A DNA stretch of 64,000 nt from Tupaia tana (GCA_026018925.1 JAKSZU010000008.1:5694415-5758414), one strand, 5' to 3'. Shown: positions 10,178 through 21,347, counted from the stretch's first letter. Notes: generated by a model from the letters alone, not told the origin. A program made the numbers and translations.

Positions 10178-12590
10178 GCAGAGAAGACTCCTGCATTCGA
10201 GCTGTGAACTATTCCTTTCAGGGACTAAGACTGCTGAAGATTTTCTGCTGAGACTTCACCCTCTAGACCCCAATCTAGAGAGCGGTAGGGCACCCTCTGC
10301 ATCCTCCTGTCTCTCTCTTTATATTTATTTATTTTTTAAGGTAAAATATTTTCTTGTTTCTCAGATACTTCCTTATCTTGCAAATTATCACCTTGCCCCT
10401 CCCATTTAGGAGAGGTAAAAGCAGAGGCCTTCTGAGAAGACGCCTGCATTTGAGTTGTCAACTATTTGGTTTTCATTTTTTGCTTTTTAAAAAAATTAAT
10501 AAAATTTTTAATTTTTTTCTTTGTTTTCTTTCCCTTTTCCTTTTACCTTCATCACTTTGCTGTTCAGCTTTCACACACTGAGTGTCTAGACAGGTCTAAG
10601 TGAACCGGAGTCAAACAACTGAATACTATTATGGTCAGAATATTCCTTAATTCTCACTGAATCTGCCACACAAAGGGAGAAAAATGAAACTGCAGAGAGA
10701 CTGCATTCACCTCCTCCTGCACACCCCTGAACACTCATATTGACCTTCAAGAACATAGGAAGAAAAATAAAACCCATGAGATGACCAGAAACTACCAGAG
10801 AGGCACAAGAAATAAGAGAAACCCAGAAAATACCTCTCCCCAAGGGAAAAGAATAACTCCTCTCCATCCACAGACAGTACAATGGAACTCGTGGAAATGT
10901 CAGATAAAGAACTTAAGAGTATTCATAATGACAAAGCTAACAGAGATGGAAGAGGAGCGAGACAATGAACTCCAGAAGAGAAAGGAGAAAAGAGCGATGA
11001 GTTCCAGGAGGTGAGAAAGTTTTTGCACTATCTGAAAGAGGAATTACGCACCATAAAAAAGAATCAAACGTAACTGTTACAGATGAAGTCTATAATACAG
11101 GAAATCAAAACCTCCCTGGAAAGTATTAAAGGCAGATCATGCAGAAGATTGTAAGAAAAATTCACCACAAACACTGAGAAAATAGTCCAAAAAAATTAGA
11201 ACAATATACAAGAAATTCTAGATACCATTAAACGTCCAAACATCCAGATAACTGGTATCCCAGAAGGTAAAGGACATTGATAATCTATTCCATAAAATCC
11301 TGGAAGAAAGCTTTCCAAACCTAGAGAGGCAGTCAGAGACTCAGACCCAAGAAATACAAAGGACCCCAAATAGAATCAACTTAAGCAGATTTTCTCCTAG
11401 ACACATTATAGCCAAATTAACCAAAACCACAAAGACAAGATACTAAAATGGGCAAGAGAGAAATGTCAATTTACTTACTAAGACTATCCCATCAAGCTAA
11501 TAGCAGATCTCTCCTCAGAAACAATGTGTGCAAGGAAAGAATGGGAAAATAGATTCAAAGTGTTAAGTGAAAAACAATTTCAACCAAGAATACTACACCC
11601 AGCAAGATTAATCCTTCATATGGGAAGAAAAGACAAAAACATTCTCAGATTATCAAAACCTGAAAAAATTTACCAATACCAGACCAGCTCTCCAAGAAGT
11701 TCTGAACAGAGTGCTTTACTGAAACTAAAGTCAGACACACAAAAATAAAGAGTTCAAAAACAACCAAGAAAATGGCCAGTTTACTGGTAGGGACAAGTCT
11801 GGAGTTGAATGTTAGCTCCCAGAATTTAAACAGAAAGATCGAACCACAACAGAAGAGATTAATTACATGAGACTAAACTGGTGAAATAGAATTTTATGGC
11901 TTTTGATTAAAACATTTCTGATTTTCTTCTATGCTTTGTTTTCCAGATTTAAAGATTTTTGTCTTCTCTTGAGCTGTCAATATGTTTATGTACCTACTAT
12001 TTGAATCCTAACCTGTTTCCTGGCTTTAAGTCTTAAGCAAATTTCTCTTACCATTTTTTGAATTGAGTTTATTAAAGCTAAAATTGCTTTAAAAATATAT
12101 ATATTAAAAAATACCTATTTAAGGCTGTAATAAGCTATATGGCCTCAGCTGGGTGCTACTTTATAGTATATTCATTCTACTCACAGAGTTTCATGTGTTC
12201 ACAGATATGTATATATCAGCTGAACTTGCTACTGAAAGTATTTAGGTTAAGATATTCTGAGAATCAATAAAATGTGAGAAAAAAAGAAATGAAAGCAACT
12301 GTAGATAACAGAGGCAGTGGAGGAAGAAGGTAGAAAATGGCAGAGGGTGAGAAATGGGGAATCAAAAAATGTATACATATGAGAAACAAGAAATGGAAAA
12401 TTATTGGTTGATGATAATATGTACAATTAAGCCAATGATAGTATTCTGAATGGGAAATTGCATTTTGTATGTTGTGATGATGGTCAGTGAATAAATGTAA
12501 AATACATTTTAAAAGATAAAGAAAAAATGGTAGATAAAATTAAAATAAATCTTAAAAAAGGTAAACAAACAAAAAGATGTTGATTAGCTG
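10174..12590 (+). mobile_element. L1-related element, ORF1 only (HAL1-like)
   Basis: The 5' UTR (10174-10775) contains a repeated segment near 10181 and 10434. A broken ORF1 starts at the ATG at 10781 and its similarity ends near 11745. What follows does not resemble the ORF2 start seen at 20431. It is AT-rich sequence ending in A-rich tracts near 12270 and 12560. ORF1 without ORF2 is the hallmark of HAL1 elements. The alternative is an L1 with a large internal deletion. Confidence 0.6.
10781..11745 (+). pseudogene. L1-type ORF1 (RNA-binding protein), broken
   Basis: The start MTRNYQRGTR is homologous to the ORF1 start of the element at 21475. Open blocks at 10781-11014 and 11524-11748 carry the coiled-coil and C-terminal parts. 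ORF1 normally encodes a trimeric RNA chaperone that coats L1 RNA. Here frameshifts and stops separate the blocks, so no functional protein is expected. Confidence 0.65.
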
Positions 12591-13580
12591 GAGGCCTAGA
12601 AGGGAATCACAGTACGAGGAGGCCTGGCTGAAGGTGCCCGTCGTTCACGTGCTGTCTTGTGCTCTTGCTCTCTCATGAAGGGAATAAATAAACTTCAAAA
12701 AATTTATATGCACACACATAAAACAGAAAGCTTCAGAACTGTACATGTACACAAATATTTTTCTTTGTTTATGAACACTTAAAATATACCAGCAGCCACA
12801 AATAAAATACACTAGTAACCTTAAGAACACGCCAGTAGCCATAATAAAATCAAGCAAGCAGATACTGGCTTTGAAACTCTGCCCTCCACTGGAAGAAACT
12901 AGAGCTCTTTGGGAAAGAGCTAACTCCCAAATTCAAGCAAGGAAAATATACGATGAATTGAAAACTTTGTTCAAAGAATGATTAGGTCGTGTCAAAAAGA
13001 AAACAGAGCCATCCTTGAGCAGTTTTCTGCTGGCCAGAGAACAGGATTTATAGCAGCAGCATATTTTGAGCATCTAAATAAACAGTAATAGTAACTAAAA
13101 GTAATAATCAACGAGTAAAAAAAAAATATGAGCCCATACTTAAATGAACAAATAAGTAAGGAAAAGCTCTTCCTTACAGTAGAATGGCGACTAATAAATG
13201 TAAAAGAAACAATGGGGTTAGAAAAAATATCAATGTATGCTAAAATCAGCAGGTTAAAGTACGGCGAGAAACTGGCTATTTCCAAAAACTCAAAAGTCAT
13301 CCTCTATAAACTGCCAATTAACAATGGGATAAAACAGTAATTTCACAATGGAGAAACTCAGTGAATACCATCTTAATCAAGTGCTCAAAGCTAACTTCGC
13401 AAGAAGATGACTGGACTAAGCCAACACATCTACTGACAGACACACTTAGGATTGACATCACATCAGTGATAATTCCAAGAAAACTTCAGACACACCCTAA
13501 TTAAGGAACAATGAACAAAATTATAAAATAACTGTCTACACTCTTCAAAAATATCAAAGTCAGGATGAAAACTTCAGTCA
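12591..13580. other. AT-rich sequence, possible old SINE at its left edge
   Basis: About 12575-12720 has a GC-richer head and an AATAAATAAA end like the oldest SINEs. The remainder shows no gene or recognisable repeat. Confidence 0.35.
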
Positions 13581-13593
13581 AAAGACTGAAGAG

Positions 13594-13857
13594 GGAACCA
13601 GCAGTTAGCATAATGGCTACGTCGCTGGACTCCCACGTAGTCGACTGCGGTTCGCGTCCCGGACCCGGTGGCTTAAAACTCACACCAGGCGTGTGTGCGT
13701 GCGTGCCCAAGATCCCGAGAGGAGAATGGAGGAGAAGGGATTGCGGCGTGGCCATCCCCTCTGGGGGGTGATTTCTCGCTTTCTGTCTCTCTGTCTGTCT
13801 CTGTCTGTCCGGCAAGTGCACACGCCCTATAGCAAAAACCTCTCAAAAAAAAAAAAA
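13594..13857 (+). mobile_element. tRNA-derived SINE, long form, young
   Basis: A full-length copy with CpGs largely retained. A perfect 13-bp target duplication AAAGACTGAAGAG lies at 13581-13593 and 13858-13870. Confidence 0.92.
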
Positions 13858-14128
13858 AAAGACTGAAGAGACATTATAAATGAAGGGATATCCTGGACTA
13901 GATTCTGAACTACAAGGGAAAAAAGGGATGTACACAGGACATTACTGAAAACAAGGGACAAAACCTCAATGTGGACAATAGATGATAGAATTCTATCAAT
14001 GTTACAGTTCCTGATTTTAATAACTACTAAAGTTCCCTAAGAAAACATCCTTGTTCTTAGAAAATACACACTAACTTTGAAGAAAAAATGATACAAAAAG
14101 ACTACTGTGTATGTGTGTAAGAAAATGT

Positions 14129-15290
14129 GTAAAATTGGCAGAGCTAGAAGGCAAAAGAGGCCACCATTCTTGTGCTGACTCCGCACTACCCTCAACCCAT
14201 CCAGGAGCAAAAGGAAAGCAGGACTACTCTGGCCCAAGCAGACCACCAAAGCCCTCTGCCAGCCCGACAGTGTGGGAGGAGGGGCTGTCTCAGCCTTCAA
14301 GACCTGCACCCCACTTCCTACAGTCAAGAGAGTTAGAAGGTAGGAGGGGCCACCATCCTTGGGCTGGCGTCACCCCCTAACCTCCACGGATTCAGAAGCA
14401 AATGGACAGCAGGAGGACCACGCCAGCCTAGGATGCTCTGCCTACAGTGTGGGAGGAGGGGCTCCTTTGGTCCACACACCACACAACTTCTGCTACCATC
14501 TCACATTCTGGCTTCCCGGCTCAGACCCCAGCCACAGTGGGACCAGAGAGGTTTGAGTAGGTGGGAGCCAAACAGCTGAACACAGTGAAGATCTAGAGGA
14601 ATTCTCTTTCCACACTCACCACAGTAGAAAAAGGAGAGAAAACCACAATGAGATAGCCAGTTAGAATGGCTAGGATCAAAAAAATAAAGAATGACAAGTG
14701 CTGGCAAGGCTGTTGTGAAAAGGAAACCCCCTTATACTGTTGGTAGGAATGTAAATTAATACAACCTCTGTGGGAAACAATATGGAGGTTACTGAGACAG
14801 CTACAAACAGAAATACCATAGGACCCTGTAATCCCACTCTTCGGTATTTAAAACACTCAGTCAGAAAGACATTTCACATCCATATTTACTGCATCATTAT
14901 TCACAATCGCTAAGACATGGCATCAACATAAGTGTCCGAAAACTGACGACTGGGTTGAAAACTACTGTAGCACATATATAATATGGAATATTACTCAAAC
15001 AATACAAGTCAATATTACTCAGTCACTACAAGTCAATAAGAAAAATATCTTGACCATCTCAAAAGGCTGTGGCCATGACCTTAATGTTAAGTGAAGGGAG
15101 CCAGACTTTGAAAGACACACACTGTATATCCCCACTTTATATGTACTGAATATCTGCACTCTATGGCAGAAATTAAAAGATTTGAAGATATGATAGTAGT
15201 TAAGTATAGATACCAGAGACTGTAAAGGAGGGGAGAGAAGTGGGTGGTAGAAGGTGGATGGTACAAGCAAAGAGAAGAAACACTTAACAG
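14129..15290 (+). mobile_element. L1 with 5' UTR joined directly to 3' end
   Basis: 14129-14640 is L1 5' UTR: two tandem units of roughly 185 bp, then a segment homologous to the 5' UTR at 19165-19260. From about 14642 the sequence matches the L1 3' end, with the landmarks AGAATGGCTA, GTTGGTAGGAATGTAAA, ATGGAATATTACTCA and TTAAGTGAAG. ORF1 and ORF2 are absent. A 55-bp foreign-looking patch lies at 15026-15080. Confidence 0.7.
14140..14500 (+). repeat. Tandem units in an L1 5' UTR
   Basis: Two units repeat with a spacing of about 180-190 bp. GAGCTAGAAGG at 14140 recurs as GAGTTAGAAGG near 14329, and CAGTGTGGGAGGAGGGGCT near 14267 recurs near 14446. Confidence 0.75.
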
Positions 15291-15461
15291 AAAAAAAAGT
15301 AAAAAAAGTAAACTTCTCTGTAGGAAAAAAAAAAAAAAGTTCTGTAATTAAAAAAAGAGAAATGTATAATATGCTAACAATTAGTGAATCTAAACACAGG
15401 GAATAAAAGTGTTTCTTGTACTATTCTGATAATTTTTCTGTAAGTAAAGAATTACATTAAG

Positions 15462-15725
15462 GGACCAGCAGTTGGCATAATGGCTATGTCACTGGACTCC
15501 CATGTAGTCGACCACAGTTCGAGTCCCGGACTCGGTGGCTTAAACTCACGCCAGGTGTGTATGCGAGCATGCCCAAGATCCCAAAAGGTGAATGGAGGAG
15601 AAGGGACTGTGGCATGACCATCCCCCCTCGGGGGTGATTTCTCACTTTCTGTCTCTCTGTCTCTGCCTTTCTGGTGAGCGCATTCACCCTATAGCAAAAC
15701 CTCTCCAAAAAATTTTTAAAAATAA
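15462..15725 (+). mobile_element. tRNA-derived SINE, long form
   Basis: A complete copy. The target duplication AATTACATTAA at 15451-15461 recurs as AATTACACTAA at 15726-15736. It ends just left of the mariner. Confidence 0.85.
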
Positions 15726-15793
15726 AATTACACTAAAATAGTTAAATGAGGAAATTTTTAAAAGTTTGTGGAAAATGGAACTGAAAATAATCT

Positions 15794-17010
15794 TTATTTT
15801 TCAACATAAGCTCCATCAAGTTCAAAATATTTTTGTAAGCAATGATACTAAGTCATTCAGTTTTCCCTAAAGAGCTGAAGGTCCTGAGAATTTAACCATT
15901 GTCAATATGTTTTTTTAATTATTAACTAATGAAAAATCAGTACCTTTTAATATTTTAAGATTAGGAAACAAAAATGAGGAGGAGCTAAAACAGAATTATA
16001 AGATGGATGTCTGATGATTTCCCATCAAAACTCTCACAAAATTGTCCATCTGATGAGTGAATAGGGCTTTGGTGTGGGTGAAGGGAGACTCTCTGGTGAA
16101 ACTTTCCGGGTACCTTTCTGCAAAAGCTTTAGCTAACTTTCTCAAAAATACTCTCATCATAAGCAGAAGATACTGTTCTTTGGCGCTACAAGTCAGTAAG
16201 AAAAATATCTTGACCATCTCAAAAGGCTGTGGCCATGCCCTTTGCTACTACAAAAGAGTAGTCCACTTCTGCTTTGACTGGACCACTTCCACTCTTGGTA
16301 GTCGTTCTTTGATCATGCTTTGTCTTCAGGACTGTAAAGGTAAGCCAGTGTCATCTCCTATTAGAATTCTTTGAAAACATTGCTTCAGGATCTTGCTTTC
16401 TTATTTAACATTTACCTTTGAAAAAGCTCTGCTCTTATCTGCCACTGATTTGGACACCCAGTTTCAGCACCCAACAAAAAGAATATTTATTTCACTTTAA
16501 CTTTTCAGTCAAAATTATGTAAGATGAACCAAAGAAGGTGAGGTGCCTGTGGTACTGTCTATTGTTTCTGCTGGTTTTTTCTTTTTCCACCATAGGTCGT
16601 GTGCACTCACGGCTGGGGTAGCAAGGGGTTTGCAAAAAGTGAGAAAACACTTCCAAGGGGAGATGGCCACCACAATTCCTTCTCCTCCATTCTCCTCTCA
16701 GGATTTTGGGCATGCATGCCCATGTGCCCAGTGTGATTTTCAAAGTCAGCAGGAACTTCAGTGGGCCACGTGGGAATACAACACCTTAACTACCACGCCA
16801 CCTTCTGGCCCCGGTTTCTGCTGTTTACAAACAAGATTAATCTGATCCTCACAAATTAACGTGGATGGTCTGACACTGTAGGCATCATATTCAATATTCT
16901 CTTGCCCTTCTTAAAAACAAATGATCCATTTGGGAGAGGCATTATCTCTACCAACTTTTCATCATACACCGATGTTTTCACAATTCTTCCACCCAAGCTT
17001 CATCAGAGAC
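15794..17010 (-). pseudogene. Degenerate mariner transposase
   Basis: Mariner transposases are DDD-type enzymes that cut and paste DNA at TA sites. Here the C-terminal residues LQKYFELDGAYVEK precede the TAA at 15794-15796. An open block at 15996-16217 (minus) and out-of-frame blocks towards 16374 preserve scattered similarity. The N-terminal part should lie near 16850-17010, left of which a SINE interrupts the gene. Several in-frame stops make it inactive. The start is approximate. Confidence 0.65.
16574..16813 (-). mobile_element. tRNA-derived SINE, long form, inside the mariner
   Basis: A minus-strand copy ending CCTTCTGGCC. A target duplication GTTTCTGCTG at 16564-16573 and 16814-16823 proves insertion into the transposon. 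Confidence 0.88.
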
Positions 17011-17581
17011 CTGACTGTTTATGTTCCAATTGGGGCAGAATTCGCATAGCTCTCTGATAGGGGCTCTTTCCAAGCAGAGATGTCTTATGGTTCTTAGTGC
17101 CTCAAACTAGAGGCCCTTCAGGCACCGTATAACAAGTTAGTACAAGTAAAACAAGTTATAACAAGTTTATTCTGATGTAGAAAATTTTTTTGAAATCCAT
17201 CGGCTTTTCAAATACATATTTTCTATGAACTTCCTAAAGATCCCTCAAATAAACACATGAATTTAAAGCACAGTACCTGAGCAATCAGAGGAATCTGCAA
17301 TAACTACTTCACAGTGTTTCTTACACCTTACTCCTGGACCTGTTGACTGGGGGAAAATTACATTGCAAACAAATGCTATATTGTTAATCCTTGGTCTCTA
17401 GGGTGGAGAAAAGCAAAGCATTATGAATAAACTACGACGAAGTCAGAGATACAACATGAAACTTAAAAGAGCCAAAACTGTCACTGAGGAACCATGTCAA
17501 GTCATTGTAGCAAATTTTAACAACAAATCAATAAAGCTTTAAAAAAAAAAAAAAAAAACATTAAATTAAAATTAAAGTCAG

Positions 17582-17825
17582 AGGCCAGCCCAAAGTCAAG
17601 TGGTGAAAACGGCTGGCTCCCACATGGCCAAGAGCACAGCTCAAGTCCTGAACCTAGTGGTCTAAGAAACACAGACGGTGCGTACGCATGTGTACCCAAA
17701 ATACCACAGGGAGAATGGAGAAGAGATTGCAGCACCGCCGTCCTCTCAAGAGGTGTTTTCTCTTTTTTTTTTCCTCTCTCTCCAGAAAGCACACATGCCC
17801 AATGGCAAATTTTAAAAAAAAGGAT
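17582..17825 (+). mobile_element. tRNA-derived SINE, long form, diverged
   Basis: The head GAGGCCAGCC, body GGGAGAATGGAGAAGAGATTGC, CT stretch and A-rich tail are all recognisable. Confidence 0.7.
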
Positions 17826-17887
17826 ATTCATGCACATGATTATCCCACACATCATTATTTACAACTTTAGGTGACTTATAAGAATTT

Positions 17888-18138
17888 GGGACCAGCAGTT
17901 AGCATAATGGCTATGTTGCTGGACTCCCATGTAGCTGAGCGCAGTTCAAGTCCCAGACCTGGTGGCTTAAACCAGGCGCCTGTGCATGCGTGCCCAAGAT
18001 CCTGAAAGAAGAATGGAGGAGAAAGGGTTGTGGCGTGGCCATCCCCCCTGGGTGGTGATTTCTTGCTTTCTATCTCTCTGTCTTTGTCTTTCTGGTGAGC
18101 GCACACACCCTATAGCAAAAACCTCTTAAAAAAAATTT
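17888..18138 (+). mobile_element. tRNA-derived SINE, long form
   Basis: A complete copy with box B GTTCAAGTCCC. AATTTG flanks both sides as a short target duplication. Confidence 0.85.
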
Positions 18139-18147
18139 GTATCTATA

Positions 18148-18302
18148 GGGCCAGCAGGTGGCATAGTGGTAAAGGGTGCTGAACTCCCACATGGCTGCCT
18201 GCAGTTTGAGTCCCAGACTTGGCAGCTTGCTTTCCTTTCTTCCTTTCTCTCTCTCTCCCTCCCTCCCTCTCTGAAATGAATGAATGAATAAATATTTTTA
18301 AA
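18148..18302 (+). mobile_element. tRNA-derived SINE, short form
   Basis: A head and box B are followed by CT runs and (GAAT)n/AATAAATA. ATCTATRGG lies at both flanks. Confidence 0.8.
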
Positions 18303-18317
18303 AATCTATGGAAAAAA

Positions 18318-18570
18318 GGGACCAGCAGTTAGCGTAATGGCTATGTCGCTGGACTCCCAGATAGTCAACTGCGGTTCAAGTCCGGACCCGGTGGCTTAAA
18401 ACTCATGCCGGGCGCGTGTGCGTGCGTGCCCAAGATCCCAAGAGGAGAATGGAGGGAGGAGAAGGGATTGCGGCGTGGCCATCACCCCTGGGGGGTGATT
18501 TCTCACTTTCTGTCTGTCTCTCTGTCTGGCGAGCGCACGTGCCCTACAGCAAAAACCTCTCCAAAAAAAA
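18318..18570 (+). mobile_element. tRNA-derived SINE, long form
   Basis: A complete young copy. TATGGAAAAAA lies before it and again near 18576-18590. Confidence 0.88.
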
Positions 18571-18597
18571 AAATTTATGGAAAAAAAAAAGAATTCA

Positions 18598-18845
18598 GGG
18601 ACCAGCAGTTAGCACAACAGCTATGTCGCTGAACTCCCATGTAGTCAACTGTGGTTCGAGTCCCAGACCCCTTAAACTCACGCCGGGCACGTGTGCATGT
18701 GTGCCCAAGATCCTGAGAGGAGAATGGAGGGGAAGGGATTGCAGCGTGGCCATCCCTCCAGGGGGTGATTTTTCACTTTCTGTCTCTGTCTTTCTGGCGA
18801 GCACACATGACCTATAGCAAAAACCTCTCCCCCCCCCAAAAAAAA
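18598..18845 (+). mobile_element. tRNA-derived SINE, long form
   Basis: A complete copy with a C-run before its A tail. AAAAAAGARTTC flanks it. It is the last of four SINEs in tandem from 17888. Confidence 0.85.
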
Positions 18846-19518
18846 GAGTTCTTATCTAGAGTCCCAGGTATAAAAGGTAGAATTGCTGCCCAGCCTGTGC
18901 TGATGCTGCCTTGCCAAAGCTGATCACGAAAGACCCTCGTCCAGCCTGGAATGGGGGAGAACAGGCTACTTCAGACTTCAGCAACCACCTCCCAGTTCCC
19001 GCAGTCCCAAAGACAGAAGGAGCAACGAGGACGCAAATGCTGGCTAGCTTGAGCTAATCACCCAAAACCCCTGTCCGCCATGGAGTGGGGAAAGGGGCTG
19101 CTTGCTCCTGCCTGTACAGCACAGGGTAGTCCCTACACTACCACCTCACGTTCCATCAATCCAGCCCGCCTTCAGCCACACTAGGAGCAGAGAGGTTTGA
19201 GTAAACAGGAAACAAGCATCTGAAGACAGTGAGGCTGGGGAGAAACGTTCTCCCCACAACCCCTCCAGCAGTCCAAGGAGAGAAACTCCTCTCTGAAAAT
19301 CTGAGCTTGGTACTCCCACTGTGGGTACCAAACTCACACCCACAACAGAGGAGGGAGACTGGACGGGCACAGAGCTAACTCCTAACACAGAGCAGTGCAG
19401 GGGCACACAGCTACAGAAATACACTCCAAGAACTGGGAAGATCAAAGCAGAGCCCCAGGAATGTGAGAAAACCAGAAATCTCTCCCCTCCAAAAGAGCAC
19501 ACTAACTCCTCACCAACA

Positions 19519-20405
19519 ATGAATAAAACACAAAAGATCACAGAAATGGGAGAAAAAGAATTCACAACATTCATTGTAACAAAACTCAAAGATATGTAAG
19601 AAAAAACAGACAACCAATTCCAGGAGATGAGAAAATCCTCCCATGACTTGAAGAAGGAACTCTGTAAAGAGAGAGACACTCTGAAAAAGAATCAAACAGA
19701 ACTTCTGGAAATAAAGAATATGACGAAGATTAAAAAAAAAGAAAAACTCCTTCAGAAGTATCAACAGCAGAGCAGACTATACAGAAAAAAAGAATCTCTA
19801 ACCTTGAAGACAGGACCTCCAATTTAGTCCAAGCCAACTGAAAATAATGGGGGGGGACATTAAAAATGAGGACAACTTAAGGGAAATCCTAGACACCGTT
19901 AAATGGCTGAATCCACATAATGGGTATTCTAGCAGGTGCAGAGACAAAGGCACAGAAAAATCTCTTTCATGATATATAAGCTGAAAACTTTCAAATATAG
20001 AGAAGCGTAGAGGTAGCAAAACCCAGGAAACACAAGGGACACCAAACAGATATAAGTCTCCGAGGCACATCATAGCCAAATTGGTAAAATACCACACAAA
20101 GACCGTATTCTAAAAATGGCAAGAGAGAAAGGCCAAGTTCCTTGCAAAGGTTATCCCATTAGACTAACAATAGACCTCTCAACTGAAACAAAGCAGGAAA
20201 GGAAAAAATGTTAAGACACGCTTAAAGTTCTGAAAGAAAAACAATTTCAGCAAGAGTACTATAACCAGTGAAATTATCCTTCAAATGGGAAGGAGAAATA
20301 AAATCATTACCAGATAAACAAATGCTGATAGAATTTCCTAAACCTAGACCAGCTCTTCAGGAAATATTTAAAAGAATACTATACCTTGAAAACTAAAGGG
20401 ACATA
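19519..20405 (+). pseudogene. L1 ORF1, broken
   Basis: An ATG at 19519 begins a block with EFTTFIVTKLKDM. A stop at 19597-19599 interrupts it, and the coiled-coil block resumes at 19627-19827. The C-terminal RNA-binding part is recognisable to about 20400 but full of stops. Confidence 0.6.
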
Positions 20406-20430
20406 AACAGAAGAAAGAGAACACAAAAAA

Positions 20431-20575
20431 AGCAACAAAATGACAGGGATAAATCCACACATCCTGATAATAACACTAAATCTTAATGGATTAAACTCCC
20501 CAACTAAAAGGTATAGATTGGCTCAATGGATATTTAAAAAGACACGAATCCTCCATTTATATGTTATTATATGTT
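20431..20575 (+). pseudogene. L1 ORF2, N-terminal fragment
   Basis: The fragment matches the known start of the ORF2 endonuclease domain: ACACTAAATCTTAATGGATT, then CCCCAACTAAAAGG, then GATTGGCTCAATGGAT. No reverse transcriptase sequence remains. Confidence 0.6.
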
Positions 20576-20603
20576 GCTAGTTAAAAATATACCAACGCAC
20601 CTT

Positions 20604-20853
20604 GGGGCCAGCAGATAGCACTGTGGTTAGGGTGCTGGACTCCCACATGGCCAACTGCAGTTCGAATCCCAGATCCAGTGGCTTAGGATTCAGGCTCATG
20701 TGTGTGCATGCCCAAAATCCCAGGAAGAGAATGGAGGAGAGGGGATTGAAGAGTGGTCATCTCTCCGGAGGGGTGATTTCTCACTTTCCCTCTCACTGTC
20801 TCTCTGGTGGGCATAGGCACCCTTTGGCAAAAACTTTTTTAAAAAATAAATAA
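20604..20853 (+). mobile_element. tRNA-derived SINE, long form
   Basis: A complete copy of a GGGGCCAGCAGATAGC subtype. Its A-rich tail is the insertion point of the composite element that follows. Confidence 0.85.
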
Positions 20854-21011
20854 AAGAGACAGTCTGCTCCATGGCTCCTGAAATCTAGACATGCTGGGAG
20901 AAAGGAAGATGTCCCACTCCTAACTGGGCCTCCAGCATACAAAACCCACGTGGTAGGAAAACCCCTTTCATATCTCCTGTCTCTGAATCAATCTTTGTCT
21001 CTCTCTACCTC

Positions 21012-21052
<41 letters not shown>

Positions 21053-21220
21053 GTCTTTTTTTAATTTTTGCTTTTTAGAATTTTTTAAGGTGAGGCGTCT
21101 TACAGGGCCCTTTGGCCCCTCCCTCCTAGGCCTTTGTTTTGTTAATAATCCCCTCTGCTCCTCCCAGAACAGCCCTTCTTCAAGAGACAGTCTGCTCCAT
21201 GGCTCCTGAAATCTAGACAT
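20854..21220 (+). repeat. 39-bp perfect direct repeat in an L1 5' UTR
   Basis: The segments 20854-20892 and 21182-21220 are identical and 328 bp apart, both containing CCATGGCTCCTG. The ORF1-only element at 10174 has a comparable but diverged duplication. Confidence 0.85.
21010..21052. repeat. (CT)n microsatellite
   Basis: A CT dinucleotide run in the 5' UTR of the composite element. Confidence 0.8.
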
Positions 21221-21347
21221 TTCGCGCGGTGCGCTAGCGCGCTGCGCGGTTTTCTAATTTTTGATCTTTATTGAAATTTTTTTAATATTAATTTTTCTTT
21301 TTTAGATTTATTCCTAAGCTTTTCTCTTCTTTTTCTCTGTTTCTTGT

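Larger units (their letters stand above)
15745..17249 (-). mobile_element. Mariner transposon with a SINE inserted in it
   Basis: The ends are inverted repeats sharing a TGAGG start, AAGTT and GAAAAT, with TA at 15743-15744 and 17250-17251. Subtracting the internal SINE and its duplication leaves about 1.25 kb, normal for mariner. Reading the minus strand, the last transposase codons give the family's typical C-terminus ending AYVEK and a stop at 15794-15796. The coding region is broken by stops and frameshifts. The same family produced the miniature element at 92-359. Confidence 0.8.
18846..20600 (+). mobile_element. L1 from 5' UTR to the start of ORF2 (3' part missing)
   Basis: The 5' UTR (about 18850-19515) shares the block at 19165-19260 with the element at 14129. 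ORF1 (from the ATG at 19519) is broken. From 20431 the sequence matches the beginning of ORF2 and stops near 20575. Loss of the 3' part is unusual because L1 normally loses its 5' end. Deletion caused by the neighbouring insertions is the simplest explanation. Confidence 0.7.

Noticed and set aside
19146..19679. 177-codon minus-strand frame
   Set aside because: It is antisense to an L1 5' UTR and ORF1; ORF1's purine bias leaves the opposite strand open.
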